This document shows, piece after piece, positions 1 through 9,743 of a stretch of 49,936 nt of DNA. Origin of the DNA: Bacteroidota bacterium (GTDB taxonomy: Bacteria; Bacteroidota; Bacteroidia; AKYH767-A; OLB10); contig CANGJU010000008.1 in assembly GCA_947453935.1 (NCBI GenBank), positions 1 to 49,936 of the forward strand, written 5' to 3'. The position numbers and the translations under genes are program-made. A model generated the notes under the pieces. It ran no database searches. It was given only the letters and a program-made list of their open reading frames with translations, and had not been told where the DNA came from. How positions within the stretch are numbered: position 1 is the first letter of the stretch; each line of letters starts with the position of its first letter.

Positions 1-180
1 ACATGTCAGTATGATATTACAGGTTCTCAACCATCAGCTCCAACAGGTCTTGCATGTTACCAAACAGCAACATTCAATGGAACAACATGTCAGTATGATA
101 TTACAGGTTCTCAACCATCAGCTCCAACAGGACTTGCATGTTACCAAACAGCAACATTCAATGGAACAACATGTCAGTGG
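1..180 (+). repeat. 84-bp (28-aa) tandem repeats inside the adhesin CDS
   Basis: Copies begin at 1, 85 and (partial) 169. Copies 1 and 2 differ by a single synonymous base (ggtctt/ggactt). The array is cut by the left window edge. Confidence 0.95.
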
Positions 181-2163
181 GATGTAACAGGATCACCAGC
201 TGCTGCGATTGTAACAAACGCAACAGGATGTGATAGCTATGTATGGTCAGCTAACGGTACTACGTATACGCAATCTGGAACATACAACTACTCTTCAAAC
301 TGTCAGGATTACACATTAAACTTAACGATCAACGCATCTACTACTTATTATGCAGATGTTGATAATGATGGTTATGGAGATGCAGGTAATACAACAACAT
401 CATGTAATGGAGCACCATCAGGATACATTTCACAAGCTGGTGATTGCAACGATAACAATGCGAACATCAACCCAGGAGCTACGGAATTATGTGGTAACGG
501 AATCGATGACAACTGCGATGGAAACATCGACGAAGGCTGTGGATGTACAAATCCTCCAACAGCAAATGCAGGATCAAATACAGCAGTATGTTCAGGTCAG
601 TCATTATCATTAAACGGTTCAATTGGTGGAGGCGCATCAAATGCAACATGGTCAACAAGTGGAACAGGAACATTCAGTCCATCAGCAAACGTGTTAAATG
701 CATCTTATGTACCATCAGCGGATGATATCGCAGCAGGAACAGTAACATTAACATTAACTACGGATGCGGTTGCACCATGTACAGCAGCATCAAGTTCAAT
801 AACAGTTACAATAAATCCATTGCCAACAGTTCCAGGAGCGATCAGCGGTCAAAATTCGATCTGTTATCCATTAAGTAACATCTTCACGTACTCAATTGCC
901 CCAGTAGCAGGAGCTAGCTCTTATACATGGACAGTACCAGCTGGTGTAAGCATCCAAGGAAGCGCAACAGGATCATCAATCCAGGTTAAGTTTATCGATG
1001 CATTTGTACAATTAGGAATTGTAGGAAACATCACAGTTACACCAAACAACAGCAATGGATGTGGAAGTGCAACGTCATCATCGTTAGCAATCAATGTAGC
1101 GGTATCAGCACCGGTACAGCCTTCATCAATATCAGGACCTCAGGCGGCATGTAATGGTGATATTGGAACGTATTCAGTAGCGTTAGTAGCTCGTGCAGGT
1201 GTATACAACTGGACAATGCCAACGGGCGCAACGATTATCAGTGGTGCAGGTACAAACGTAATTACAGTACAATACGGAGCAAGCTTCACAGGTGGAAATA
1301 TTTCGGTAACGGCAGGTAACCAGTGCGGAACAAGTGCAGCACGTGTACGTACAGTAACATTAAACTACTTAACAGCACCAGGGGTGATCAGCGGACCAAT
1401 CGATGGATTATGTAATGCAGCAAATGCTACTTACTCAGTAGCGTCAGTTTCAGGAGCAAGTTCATACAACTGGACAGTACCAGCGGGAGCAACAATTACA
1501 AGTGGAGCAGGAACAAATGCAATCACAGTTAGCTTCGGCGGTACATTCACAACAGGAAACGTAACAGTAGCAGCGGTTAATGGTTGCGGAATAGGAACAG
1601 CACGTAGCTTAGCAGTGAAAGCAGTACCATCACAACCGGTATCAATCACAGGTGCTACATCAGTATGTGTGAACAGTACACAAACATATTCAACAGCAAC
1701 TGTAACGGGAGCATCAAGTTATGTATGGACAATCCCAGGTGGTGGTACAATCAACTCAGGTCAAGGAACGAAAATTATTTCTATGACATATGGGCCAGTA
1801 GCATCAGCAACAGGTATCGTAACTGTTAAAGCATCTAACGCATGTGGAGTATCAGCAGTACGTGTATTAGCAGTGGTATCTACGGTATGTCCACGTGTAG
1901 GAGAAGGATCATCATTAACAATGATAGCATATCCAAATCCAACACATACAAACTTAACAGTAGAGTTTACAGCTGAACAATCACAAGATGTAAACATGAC
2001 AATGCGTGATGCATCAGGTCGCGTAGTTTATTCTGAAATGAAAGCAGTAGCTGCTGGAGCAAATGCAAATACAATTGATGTATCTTCATTCGCGAAAGGT
2101 ATCTACATGTTACAAGTTCAGTCGAACAACACAACTGAAACGTTACGTGTAATCGTAGAATAA
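1..2163 (+). CDS. Large secreted adhesin-like protein, C-terminal part (5' end outside window): 28-aa tandem repeats, MopE-type Asp/Cys motif, PKD/Ig-like repeats, T9SS type A C-terminal sorting domain
   Basis: Frame 1 is open from base 1 through the listed 691..2163 ORF. Translation starts TCQYDITGSQPSAPTGLACYQTATFNGT (repeated), then YYADVDNDGYGD...GDCNDNNANINPGATELCGNGIDDNCDGNIDEGC, Ig-like repeats, and the terminal YPNPTHTNLTVEF...GRVVYS...GIYMLQVQ...RVIVE typical of a T9SS CTD. Confidence 0.9.
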   Translation, partial: TCQYDITGSQPSAPTGLACYQTATFNGTTCQYDITGSQPSAPTGLACYQTATFNGTTCQWDVTGSPAAAIVTNATGCDSYVWSANGTTYTQSGTYNYSSNCQDYTLNLTINASTTYYADVDNDGYGDAGNTTTSCNGAPSGYISQAGDCNDNNANINPGATELCGNGIDDNCDGNIDEGCGCTNPPTANAGSNTAVCSGQSLSLNGSIGGGASNATWSTSGTGTFSPSANVLNASYVPSADDIAAGTVTLTLTTDAVAPCTAASSSITVTINPLPTVPGAISGQNSICYPLSNIFTYSIAPVAGASSYTWTVPAGVSIQGSATGSSIQVKFIDAFVQLGIVGNITVTPNNSNGCGSATSSSLAINVAVSAPVQPSSISGPQAACNGDIGTYSVALVARAGVYNWTMPTGATIISGAGTNVITVQYGASFTGGNISVTAGNQCGTSAARVRTVTLNYLTAPGVISGPIDGLCNAANATYSVASVSGASSYNWTVPAGATITSGAGTNAITVSFGGTFTTGNVTVAAVNGCGIGTARSLAVKAVPSQPVSITGATSVCVNSTQTYSTATVTGASSYVWTIPGGGTINSGQGTKIISMTYGPVASATGIVTVKASNACGVSAVRVLAVVSTVCPRVGEGSSLTMIAYPNPTHTNLTVEFTAEQSQDVNMTMRDASGRVVYSEMKAVAAGANANTIDVSSFAKGIYMLQVQSNNTTETLRVIVE
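346..540 (+). other. MopE-like putative metal-binding motif region within the adhesin
   Basis: DVDNDGYGD...GDCNDNNANINPGATELCGNGIDDNCDGNIDEGC matches the recurring DxDxDGxGD / GDCxDxxxxxxPGAxExCxxxxDDxCxGxxDEGC pattern. Confidence 0.8.
826..1884 (+). repeat. Series of divergent ~80-aa PKD/Ig-like repeats
   Basis: Recurrent I(S/T)G...C...TYSVA.V.GASSYNWTVPAGATI.SGAGTN.ITV.(Y/F)G..F..GN(I/V)(S/T)V.A.N.CG units. Confidence 0.8.
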
Positions 2164-2200
2164 TTCAACCGGGATTTATCCCTGAATTACATACAACACT

Positions 2201-2230
2201 AAGAGCGGCAGCCATTCGGCTGCCGCTCTT
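2201..2230 (+). terminator. Rho-independent terminator-like hairpin
   Basis: Perfect inverted repeat aagagcggcagcc-attc-ggctgccgctctt downstream of the adhesin stop. Confidence 0.75.
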
Positions 2231-2272
2231 GTTTTATACCATAACCAATAAATAATTAACTTCGGCATTGAA

Positions 2273-4021
2273 ATGAAATCGATGGAAGTTTTAAACGTAA
2301 AAGAGTTAAGCGTTTCTTTTAAAAATGGAAATGAACTATTCACAGCAGTGAATAAGATTTCCTTTTCGCTGTATTCCGGAAAAACACTTGGCATTGTAGG
2401 TGAATCAGGTTCGGGTAAATCTGTAACCTCACTAACGCTCATGCAGCTTCTTCCAAAATCAAAAGGGACTTCGATTAATGGAATAGCTTCCTTTAACTCA
2501 AAGAGTAATCAGCAGCTCGATTTAATTGCACTATCGGAAGAGGATATCCGTAAATACAGAGGAAGTGATATGGCAATGATTTTTCAAGAACCTATGACTT
2601 CGCTAAATCCTGTTTTTACCTGCGGAAATCAAGTGGCCGAAGCAATCAAGCTTCATCAAAAAGTATCATCGAAAGAAGCGCGATTAAAAACAATAGAATT
2701 ATTTAAAAAAGTAAAGCTGCCTCGTCCAGAGCAAATGTTTGATGCGTATCCTCATCAATTGTCAGGAGGACAAAAGCAACGCGTGATGATTGCAATGGCG
2801 ATATCTTGTAATCCGAAAGTGCTTATAGCAGATGAACCAACAACTGCGTTAGATGTAACGGTACAGGCCAGTATACTAGAGTTGCTAAAAGAGCTACAGC
2901 AGGAAACAGGAATGGCTATGATTTTTATTACGCATGACCTTGGAGTAATAGCACAAATAGCAGATGAAGTAGTTGTCATGTATAAAGGGAATATTGTAGA
3001 GCAAGGTCAAACTAAACAGGTACTTGAAAATCCGCTTCACCCATATACAAAAGGTTTGCTGTCGTGCCGTCCAGCAAGCAATATCAACCTAAAAAAGCTA
3101 CCTACTGTATCTGATTTTATGAAAGTGAATGAAGATGGTTCATTTTCTGAAACGGGTATAACGATTACGCAGCTACGAAATGAATTAGTTTTATCAGAAC
3201 AAGATAGAAATAATCAAAAATTAAAACTCGAAAGTCAGAATTCTATTTTGTCAGTAAATAATCTGGTTGTATCTTTTCCAACCAGTAAAAATATTTTTGG
3301 TAAAGTAACTTCCTCTTTTACTGCCGTAGATCATGTTTCGTTTGATGTACGAAAAGGAGAAACTTTAGGAGTAGTAGGTGAGTCCGGTTGTGGCAAAACA
3401 ACACTAGGAAGAGCTATTCTACGGTTAGTTAATTCATCAAGTGGTGAAGTGAATTTTGAAGGGAATAATATTCTGAAGTATTCGGATAAAGAAATGAGAT
3501 TGCTTCGTAAGAAAATGCAGCTGGTATTTCAAGATCCTTATTCGAGTTTGAATCCGCGACTCAAAATAAGTGATGCAATCACTGAACCTATGATTGTACA
3601 CGCTATTGGCTCTGGCAAGGAAGATCGATTGCACTTAGCAGAGCAATTATTGTTTAAAGTAGGATTGAATGCAGATGCACTTAATAAATATCCGCATCAG
3701 TTTTCGGGAGGTCAGCGACAACGAATTTGTATTGCCCGCGCTTTATCTGTTCAGCCATCGTTTTTAATTTGTGATGAGTCTGTTTCTGCATTGGATGTAT
3801 CAGTGCAAGCACAGGTTTTGAATTTGCTTAACGAATTGAAAGTAGAAAACAACCTGACTTATATTTTTATCTCTCACGATTTATCGGTTGTTCGCTATAT
3901 GAGTGACACGATGATTGTTATGAAGAACGGTAAGATAGAAGAAGTAGGAGAAGCAAAGGCTGTTTATGAAGATCCTCGTTCTGAGTATACCAAGAGTTTG
4001 TTATCGTCAATTCCTCATTAA
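2273..4021 (+). CDS. ABC transporter ATP-binding protein with two fused ATPase domains (dipeptide/oligopeptide, DppD-DppF/YejF-like)
   Basis: Two Walker A (GESGSGKS, GESGCGKT), two LSGGQ/FSGGQ signatures, two Walker B; oligopeptide ABC C-terminal segment ENPLHPYTKGLL. Confidence 0.93.
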   Translation: MKSMEVLNVKELSVSFKNGNELFTAVNKISFSLYSGKTLGIVGESGSGKSVTSLTLMQLLPKSKGTSINGIASFNSKSNQQLDLIALSEEDIRKYRGSDMAMIFQEPMTSLNPVFTCGNQVAEAIKLHQKVSSKEARLKTIELFKKVKLPRPEQMFDAYPHQLSGGQKQRVMIAMAISCNPKVLIADEPTTALDVTVQASILELLKELQQETGMAMIFITHDLGVIAQIADEVVVMYKGNIVEQGQTKQVLENPLHPYTKGLLSCRPASNINLKKLPTVSDFMKVNEDGSFSETGITITQLRNELVLSEQDRNNQKLKLESQNSILSVNNLVVSFPTSKNIFGKVTSSFTAVDHVSFDVRKGETLGVVGESGCGKTTLGRAILRLVNSSSGEVNFEGNNILKYSDKEMRLLRKKMQLVFQDPYSSLNPRLKISDAITEPMIVHAIGSGKEDRLHLAEQLLFKVGLNADALNKYPHQFSGGQRQRICIARALSVQPSFLICDESVSALDVSVQAQVLNLLNELKVENNLTYIFISHDLSVVRYMSDTMIVMKNGKIEEVGEAKAVYEDPRSEYTKSLLSSIPH

Positions 4022-4026
4022 TCTTC

Positions 4027-4494
4027 ATGGAAAAAAGCAAGAAGTATATTTCTAACGCGGAAGCCTATACGAAGATTACCAAATGGTGTGCTTATCAAGA
4101 AAGAGCACAACAGGAAGTTCGAGACAAATTATACGATTTTGGTTTGCATAAAGAGGAGGTAGAACAGCTTCTTACTCGGATAATATCAGAGGGTTTTGTG
4201 AATGAAGAGCGATTTGCCATTTCATTTGCTAATGGTAAATTAAATCAGTTGGGGTGGGGTAGAATTAAAATCAGTTATGCGCTTAAAGCAAAACGCGTTT
4301 CCGACTATTGCATAAAAAAAGCATTGAAAAGTTTAGATGAAGGCAAGTATATACAGATGCTGGAAGATGCTTATTTAAAGCGCAGCAAAATGGAAAAAGA
4401 AAAACATCCTTTGAAAAGAAAATACAAATTGATTTCTTATTTGTCTAGCAGGGGATTTGAAAGAGATTTAATAGAAGAAATTATTAGAGAATAA
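4027..4494 (+). CDS. recX: Regulatory protein RecX family
   Basis: 155 aa, three-helix RecX pattern: CAYQERAQQEVRDKL, GFVNEERFAISFANGKLNQLGWGRIKISYALKAKRVSDYCI, YLSSRGFERDLIEEII. Confidence 0.88.
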   Translation: MEKSKKYISNAEAYTKITKWCAYQERAQQEVRDKLYDFGLHKEEVEQLLTRIISEGFVNEERFAISFANGKLNQLGWGRIKISYALKAKRVSDYCIKKALKSLDEGKYIQMLEDAYLKRSKMEKEKHPLKRKYKLISYLSSRGFERDLIEEIIRE

Positions 4495-4526
4495 AAAATG
4501 GTCGACAAATTTGCCGACCATTTTTT
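4493..4526. terminator. Bidirectional terminator between convergent genes
   Basis: aaaaaatggtcg-N10-cgaccatttttt inverted repeat. Confidence 0.85.
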
Positions 4527-4541
4527 ATTTAATACCGTATT

Positions 4542-6620
4542 TTATTGAATGGTGATTTTCTTAGTTAGTATTTTATCGTTATTGTTAAGCTTAATTATAT
4601 AAGTTCCTTTCGCCATTCCTTCAAGATTTAATTCTGCTTGATTATTTTTAAATTCGATTGAAGTATTTACAATTAATTTACCAGTTAAATCCATCATTTG
4701 TAAAGTTGATTTTCCTATAAATTCAGCTTGAATAGTAACTAAACTATTTATAGTAGTTGGGTTTGGATAAACAATTATTGCAGATGAATTCAATTCATTT
4801 AATCCAACTGTTCCTAATAAATTGATGGTATATGTTGGACTATTACCGCAATCATTACTTGCTTGAACATATAAAATTCCACCAGTAAATGACGAAGGCC
4901 ATGTAACACTAATACTAGTATCCGCTGATGAATAAGTAGTTCCTTGATTTGAATTTATTTGAGCTCCACTTACGTTGGTTGTCCAAGTATAAGTTGTTGC
5001 ACCTTGAGAAGCATTGATCGTGTAATTAATAGTTTGACCGAATACATTTAGATTATTACCATTAATAGCAGTGATTGCTGTAGGATATACAATAGCCAAT
5101 CCCGTTTTCTCTACGCTCGATCCGCATCCATTATTTGCTTTTACGTATAATGTAGTATTAGAAGTTAAATTTGATGGCCATGTCACATTTACAGTTAATA
5201 CAGTATCAGTAAAAGGTCCAGGAGCTCCATTAATTAATACATTCGGATTGCTTGCTCTCCAGGTATAATTATCTGCATTGGCAACAGCAGGTATTGTATA
5301 ACTTAATGTTTTACCACATACATTTAATAATTGTCCTGTTAAGCTAATTGGTGTAATTGGAGTCATACACATGCTGTCATTTAATAATCGTGTAATGATA
5401 CAATCATTTGCAGTGCCTGCTAAGGATGAACGGAAACCTGTCACGCCGACTTTACCATTAGAAAATATGCATAATCCATAAGCATCAGCGAATACGTTTG
5501 CGCCAAAAAGATGAGTTACTTTACCATTTGTTCCAAAAGTTGGATCTATTAATCCGTTAGCGTTGAATCGCGCTATCATCCAACCACGGGTAAAATTCGT
5601 TTGACCACTTGAGCCGCAAACAACAATTTTACCATCCCATTGACGAGCAATTCCAGCAAGGTATGTAATAGCACCACCACCGTTAAGCGATACATAATTC
5701 CCATTGTTAAATGAACTAGGAATAACGCCTAATGTATCTAACTTGGTAATAAAAGTTGAGACTGAATTGTTCCCTACGATATAATACTGATATCCATCAC
5801 TCAAAATAGCACTTGCTCTTGAATCTGAACCGCTGCTAAGATTAACTATACCACCTAGGGGATTTCCTGAGTTGTTAATTCTAAAAGCAATCGCACTGTT
5901 TCCTCCAGTGCTAAATGTTTTAAAACCTGCAGCTACAATGCTTCCGTCTGCTAATTGATCAATGCCGGTAATCTGATCGGTTGATGCGCCTGCATTGGTA
6001 ATTATTAACGTTCCATTTGTTCCGAAAGAAGAATCTACAACTCCGTCTGTTGTGTACTTTACTAAAGTAGAACGCTTGTTTGGTTGTCGTGAATACCCAG
6101 CCACCAATATGCTTCCATCACTCAAAACTTTTACTGAGTTGGCTGCATCTTCATTGGTTCCAAAACCATATTCAGCATATCCATTAATGCCAAAAGTGGA
6201 ATCAATTGTTCCATTTGTATTAATTCTACAGGTTATAAAGTTTGCATCTGAAACAGTAACATAAGATAATCCTGTTGCTAAAATTTTTCCATCTGATTGC
6301 AATGACATTGAATACATATAAATTGATGTACCGTATTGCATAATTGCTCTGCCGACATTTCCGAAAGAGCTATCGATAGTTCCATTTTCCTTGATATGCA
6401 TTACTACTGAAGAGGTGATGTTGTTTATACTTGCTGCACTCAAAACATACATAGAAGAGTCTTGCAATCCAGCAATACTGTAACCTAAATCGTTTACAGT
6501 ACCTGGCATATAGGTGCCAAATCCTGCATTGGCAAAGGTTAAGTCATAAGCACCTGCTTGCGAGTATGATTGCTGTTGAAGGCAAATAAAACTCAATAGT
6601 AATAGTAGTTTTTTGATCAT
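4542..6620 (-). CDS. Delta-60 repeat (beta-propeller-like) secreted protein with PKD-like domains and T9SS sorting domain
   Basis: Repeated (I/V)DxxFGxNG...DGKI(L/V)(A/V)xG units; signal peptide MIKKLLLLLSFICLQQQSYSQ; C-terminus VYPNPTTINSLVTIQ...GTYIIKLNNNDKILTKKITIQ. Confidence 0.9.
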   Translation of the reverse strand: MIKKLLLLLSFICLQQQSYSQAGAYDLTFANAGFGTYMPGTVNDLGYSIAGLQDSSMYVLSAASINNITSSVVMHIKENGTIDSSFGNVGRAIMQYGTSIYMYSMSLQSDGKILATGLSYVTVSDANFITCRINTNGTIDSTFGINGYAEYGFGTNEDAANSVKVLSDGSILVAGYSRQPNKRSTLVKYTTDGVVDSSFGTNGTLIITNAGASTDQITGIDQLADGSIVAAGFKTFSTGGNSAIAFRINNSGNPLGGIVNLSSGSDSRASAILSDGYQYYIVGNNSVSTFITKLDTLGVIPSSFNNGNYVSLNGGGAITYLAGIARQWDGKIVVCGSSGQTNFTRGWMIARFNANGLIDPTFGTNGKVTHLFGANVFADAYGLCIFSNGKVGVTGFRSSLAGTANDCIITRLLNDSMCMTPITPISLTGQLLNVCGKTLSYTIPAVANADNYTWRASNPNVLINGAPGPFTDTVLTVNVTWPSNLTSNTTLYVKANNGCGSSVEKTGLAIVYPTAITAINGNNLNVFGQTINYTINASQGATTYTWTTNVSGAQINSNQGTTYSSADTSISVTWPSSFTGGILYVQASNDCGNSPTYTINLLGTVGLNELNSSAIIVYPNPTTINSLVTIQAEFIGKSTLQMMDLTGKLIVNTSIEFKNNQAELNLEGMAKGTYIIKLNNNDKILTKKITIQ

Positions 6621-6699
6621 CTGATTTATGGTTTATTTATTCAAAAATATAATTTTTTTTGAAATAAATTTTGTTGCTACAATTTATCACCTTTGCAAC

Positions 6700-7281
6700 A
6701 TGTATAACTATTACCTATTCTACAAGCCCTATAACATCCTGTCTCAATTTACCGACGAAGGAAATAAGAAAGGCTATGGTTCACTTATTACAATTCCGAA
6801 AGATGTTTACAACGTTGGAAGGCTGGATTCAGATAGCGAAGGACTTATGATTCTTACGAATGATAAATCATTAAATCAATTATTGCTGCATCCCAAGAAT
6901 GCTCATAAGCGAACGTATTATGTGCTGGTGGAAGGTGTTGTTACGGAGAAAGCAATTCAACAATTAAGAGAAGGTGTTTCCATCACAATTGATGGTCAAT
7001 CTTACGATACTCGTCGTGCAGATGCGCGAATTATTGATACCCCTGAATTACCTGAACGCAATCCGCCAGTCCGTTTTCGTAAAACTGTAACAGATACTTG
7101 GATCGAACTAAAATTAACAGAAGGAAAAAATCGACAGGTTCGTAAGATGACAGCCGCCGTTGGATTCCCGACCTTGCGATTAGTGCGTGTGGCGATAGGA
7201 GGAATAACTATGGATGATCCAACACCAGGGAAATTGGTGGAATTAACACGTAATTTTATCATTCAAAATATGGATGTTTAA
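6700..7281 (+). CDS. rluE: Pseudouridine synthase, RsuA/RluB/E family (ORF extends to 6628 but the likely start is ATG 6700)
   Basis: YYLFYKPYNILSQFT, VGRLDSDSEGLMILTND, EGKNRQVRKM motifs. Confidence 0.85.
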   Translation: MYNYYLFYKPYNILSQFTDEGNKKGYGSLITIPKDVYNVGRLDSDSEGLMILTNDKSLNQLLLHPKNAHKRTYYVLVEGVVTEKAIQQLREGVSITIDGQSYDTRRADARIIDTPELPERNPPVRFRKTVTDTWIELKLTEGKNRQVRKMTAAVGFPTLRLVRVAIGGITMDDPTPGKLVELTRNFIIQNMDV

Positions 7282-7318
7282 TTTCTTTTCTTCAATTTTG
7301 AAAACTTATTATCGAATT

Positions 7319-9373
7319 ATGAAAACAATTAAATTATTAGGGATGCTTGTTTGTTTATCAAGTATCTCCTTAGGGCAAGATGTGCTTACTCCGGAAGCTT
7401 TATGGAAAATCGGTCGAGTATCTGACCCACGTTTATCGCCCGATGGAAGTAAAGTAGTATTTGGTGTTCGCACGTTTGATATTGCTGCTAATAAAGGCCA
7501 AGGTGATTTATACATAACTAATCCTAACGGTGGCGCAGTAACTCCATTGTTAAATTCACCAGTTGATGAAAGCAGTGCTCGCTGGCGTCCCGATGGAAAG
7601 AAAATTGGTTATATGACCGCTGATGCAAATGGCGATTCTCAGTTATGGGAAATTAATCCTGATGGCACTGACAAACAGCAAATCACTTTTGTAGCGGGTG
7701 GTATTAATTGCTTCGGATATGCACCTTCTATGAATCAAATATGGTATGCTGCCGATGTAAAGCTTGATAAAAAGCCAAGTGAAATCTATCCTGATCTTCC
7801 TAAAACTGAGGGCGCTCGTATCATTGATGGTTTAATGTTTCGTCATTGGAATGCATGGCACGACTATGCTTACAGTCATATTTTTGTTGCTGGATATTCT
7901 GCTGGAAAAATTAACGGAGAATCAAAAGATATTTTACTAAATGAAAAATGGGATGCGCCAACTGGTCCTTTTGGTGGCGACGAGCAAGTAGCTTTTTCTC
8001 CGGATGGGAAAACACTTGCTTATACTTGTGAAAAGCTTTGGGGTAAGGATGATGCAATGAGTACGAATACAGAAATTTATTTGTACGATTTAACATCGGG
8101 AAAAACTACAAATCTTACCGAAGGAATGAATGGTTATGATAATGATCCTGTATGGTCGCCAGATGGTAAAATGTTATTATGGCATTCAATGGAAACACCA
8201 GGTTATGAGTCCGACAGAAATCGTTTGTTCTCTTATAACTTCACAACAAAAACTAAGAGCGAATTAAGCACTAAGTTTGATTATAATATCGATGCTGTTC
8301 AGTTTACTTCAGATAGTAAGAAGTTTTATTTTCTTTCTCCTATTAATGCAACGCATCAATTGTTTGTTTATGATTTAACAAGTCAATTTAAGTTTCCAAT
8401 TACGCAGCTTACTTTCGATCAAGCTGATTATAATGAACTAACAGTAGCGGGTATGGGTAATTCAACAAAAATTGTTACTGCCCGCGTTGATATGACAATG
8501 CCATCGGAATTGTATTCAATTAATGCTTCCGATAATAAGGTTACTAAGATTACCACTATTACAGATCCTGCATGGGCTAAATTCAAAAAGGCCACTGTGA
8601 AAAAACGCATGGTCAAAACTACCGATGGCAAAGAAGAACTGGTATGGGTTGTTTATCCTCCTGATTTCGATCCGAATAAAAAATATCCTGCATTGTTATT
8701 CTGCCAAGGAGGACCTCAAAGTGTAGTTAGTCAGTCATTCTCTTACCGCTGGAATTTTAGTTTGATGGCGGCAAAGGGTTATATCATTGTGGCTCCTAAC
8801 CGTCGCGGATTACCGTCATTTGGCGAATCATGGAATGATCAGATTCAAGGTGATTGGGGTGGACAACCAATGAAAGATTTATTGTCGGCGATTGACGATG
8901 TAAGTAATGAGCCTTATGTAGATAAAGGTCGTTTAGGTGCAGTAGGAGCAAGCTATGGTGGGTTTTCAGTATATTGGTTAGCAGGTAATCATAATAAGCG
9001 ATTTAAAACATTTATTTCGCATTGCGGAGTTTTTAATTTAGAATCTGAATTTGCTTGCACAGAAGAATTATTCTTTGCGAATCACGATTTAGAAGGTCCC
9101 TATTGGAATACGCCACAACCAAAAAGCTACAATGCTTTCTCTCCAAATCGCTTCGTAAAAAACTGGGATACTCCAATTTTAGTAATTCATAACGAGAAAG
9201 ATTTTCGTGTTCCATTAAATCAAGGGATTGAAGCATTCACAGCAGCGCAAATGAACAATGTTCCTTCTCGTTTCTTGTATTTTCCTGATGAAGGACATTG
9301 GGTGTTAAAACCACAAAACAGTATTTTATGGCAACGTGTTTATTTCGATTGGCTGGATAAATATTTAAAGTAA
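7319..9373 (+). CDS. S9 family peptidase (acylaminoacyl/dipeptidyl peptidase type), secreted; likely start ATG 7319
   Basis: Signal peptide MKTIKLLGMLVCLSSISLGQ; TolB-like propeller repeats (LSPDGSKVVF, SPDGKTLAYT, WSPDGKMLLW); GASYGGFSVYW nucleophile motif; C-terminal DEGHW. Confidence 0.92.
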   Translation: MKTIKLLGMLVCLSSISLGQDVLTPEALWKIGRVSDPRLSPDGSKVVFGVRTFDIAANKGQGDLYITNPNGGAVTPLLNSPVDESSARWRPDGKKIGYMTADANGDSQLWEINPDGTDKQQITFVAGGINCFGYAPSMNQIWYAADVKLDKKPSEIYPDLPKTEGARIIDGLMFRHWNAWHDYAYSHIFVAGYSAGKINGESKDILLNEKWDAPTGPFGGDEQVAFSPDGKTLAYTCEKLWGKDDAMSTNTEIYLYDLTSGKTTNLTEGMNGYDNDPVWSPDGKMLLWHSMETPGYESDRNRLFSYNFTTKTKSELSTKFDYNIDAVQFTSDSKKFYFLSPINATHQLFVYDLTSQFKFPITQLTFDQADYNELTVAGMGNSTKIVTARVDMTMPSELYSINASDNKVTKITTITDPAWAKFKKATVKKRMVKTTDGKEELVWVVYPPDFDPNKKYPALLFCQGGPQSVVSQSFSYRWNFSLMAAKGYIIVAPNRRGLPSFGESWNDQIQGDWGGQPMKDLLSAIDDVSNEPYVDKGRLGAVGASYGGFSVYWLAGNHNKRFKTFISHCGVFNLESEFACTEELFFANHDLEGPYWNTPQPKSYNAFSPNRFVKNWDTPILVIHNEKDFRVPLNQGIEAFTAAQMNNVPSRFLYFPDEGHWVLKPQNSILWQRVYFDWLDKYLK

Positions 9374-9377
9374 AAAG

Positions 9378-9408
9378 AAAACCCTGACTGTTTAGTCAGG
9401 GTTTTTTT
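9378..9408. terminator. Bidirectional terminator between convergent genes
   Basis: aaaaccctgac...gtcagggtttt followed by T run. Confidence 0.85.
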
Positions 9409-9743
9409 GTGGCTGCATCTTTACTTAATTGGGTGAGCACTTCTTTGTAAAGTTCACTCATTTCTTTCGGATGATTTTTGTACCAATCAAATGTGGTAGT
9501 AAAATCTTCAGGAGCTATTTTATGTTTCTCTAAAATAAATTTATAGTTCCCGTACGCAATTGCTTTTGTACTGTCGGTATAACTAAGATTTTTAAGTTGA
9601 ATAATTGCCTCAGCATATTGTAAATCGGCTAGTAGCGGAATTAACTTTTTGCGCTGAATAAGATTGTTAGGAATTTTCTCTTGACTTTTATTGCAGGAGA
9701 TAATCGTCAAGGTACAAGCAAAAGCAATAAGTAGTTTTTTCAT
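9396..9743 (-). CDS. DUF4296-type small lipoprotein
   Basis: Lipoprotein signal MKKLLIAFACTLTIISC; IPNNLIQRKKLIPLLADLQYAEAII... pattern of the family. Confidence 0.75.
   Translation of the reverse strand: MKKLLIAFACTLTIISCNKSQEKIPNNLIQRKKLIPLLADLQYAEAIIQLKNLSYTDSTKAIAYGNYKFILEKHKIAPEDFTTTFDWYKNHPKEMSELYKEVLTQLSKDAATKKP

Noticed and set aside
1-180. CRISPR-like repetition
   Set aside because: Repeats are contiguous 84-bp in-frame coding units with no spacers; this is a protein tandem repeat
350-725. ORFs 350..613 (+), 543..725 (+) and 479..673 (-)
   Set aside because: Out-of-frame Met/Gln- or Ile/Ser-rich translations of the repetitive adhesin CDS, whose frame 1 is open throughout
2273-4021. 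Complete peptide ABC transporter operon
   Set aside because: Only the fused double-ATPase gene is present; no permease or binding protein is adjacent, so only the ATPase is claimed
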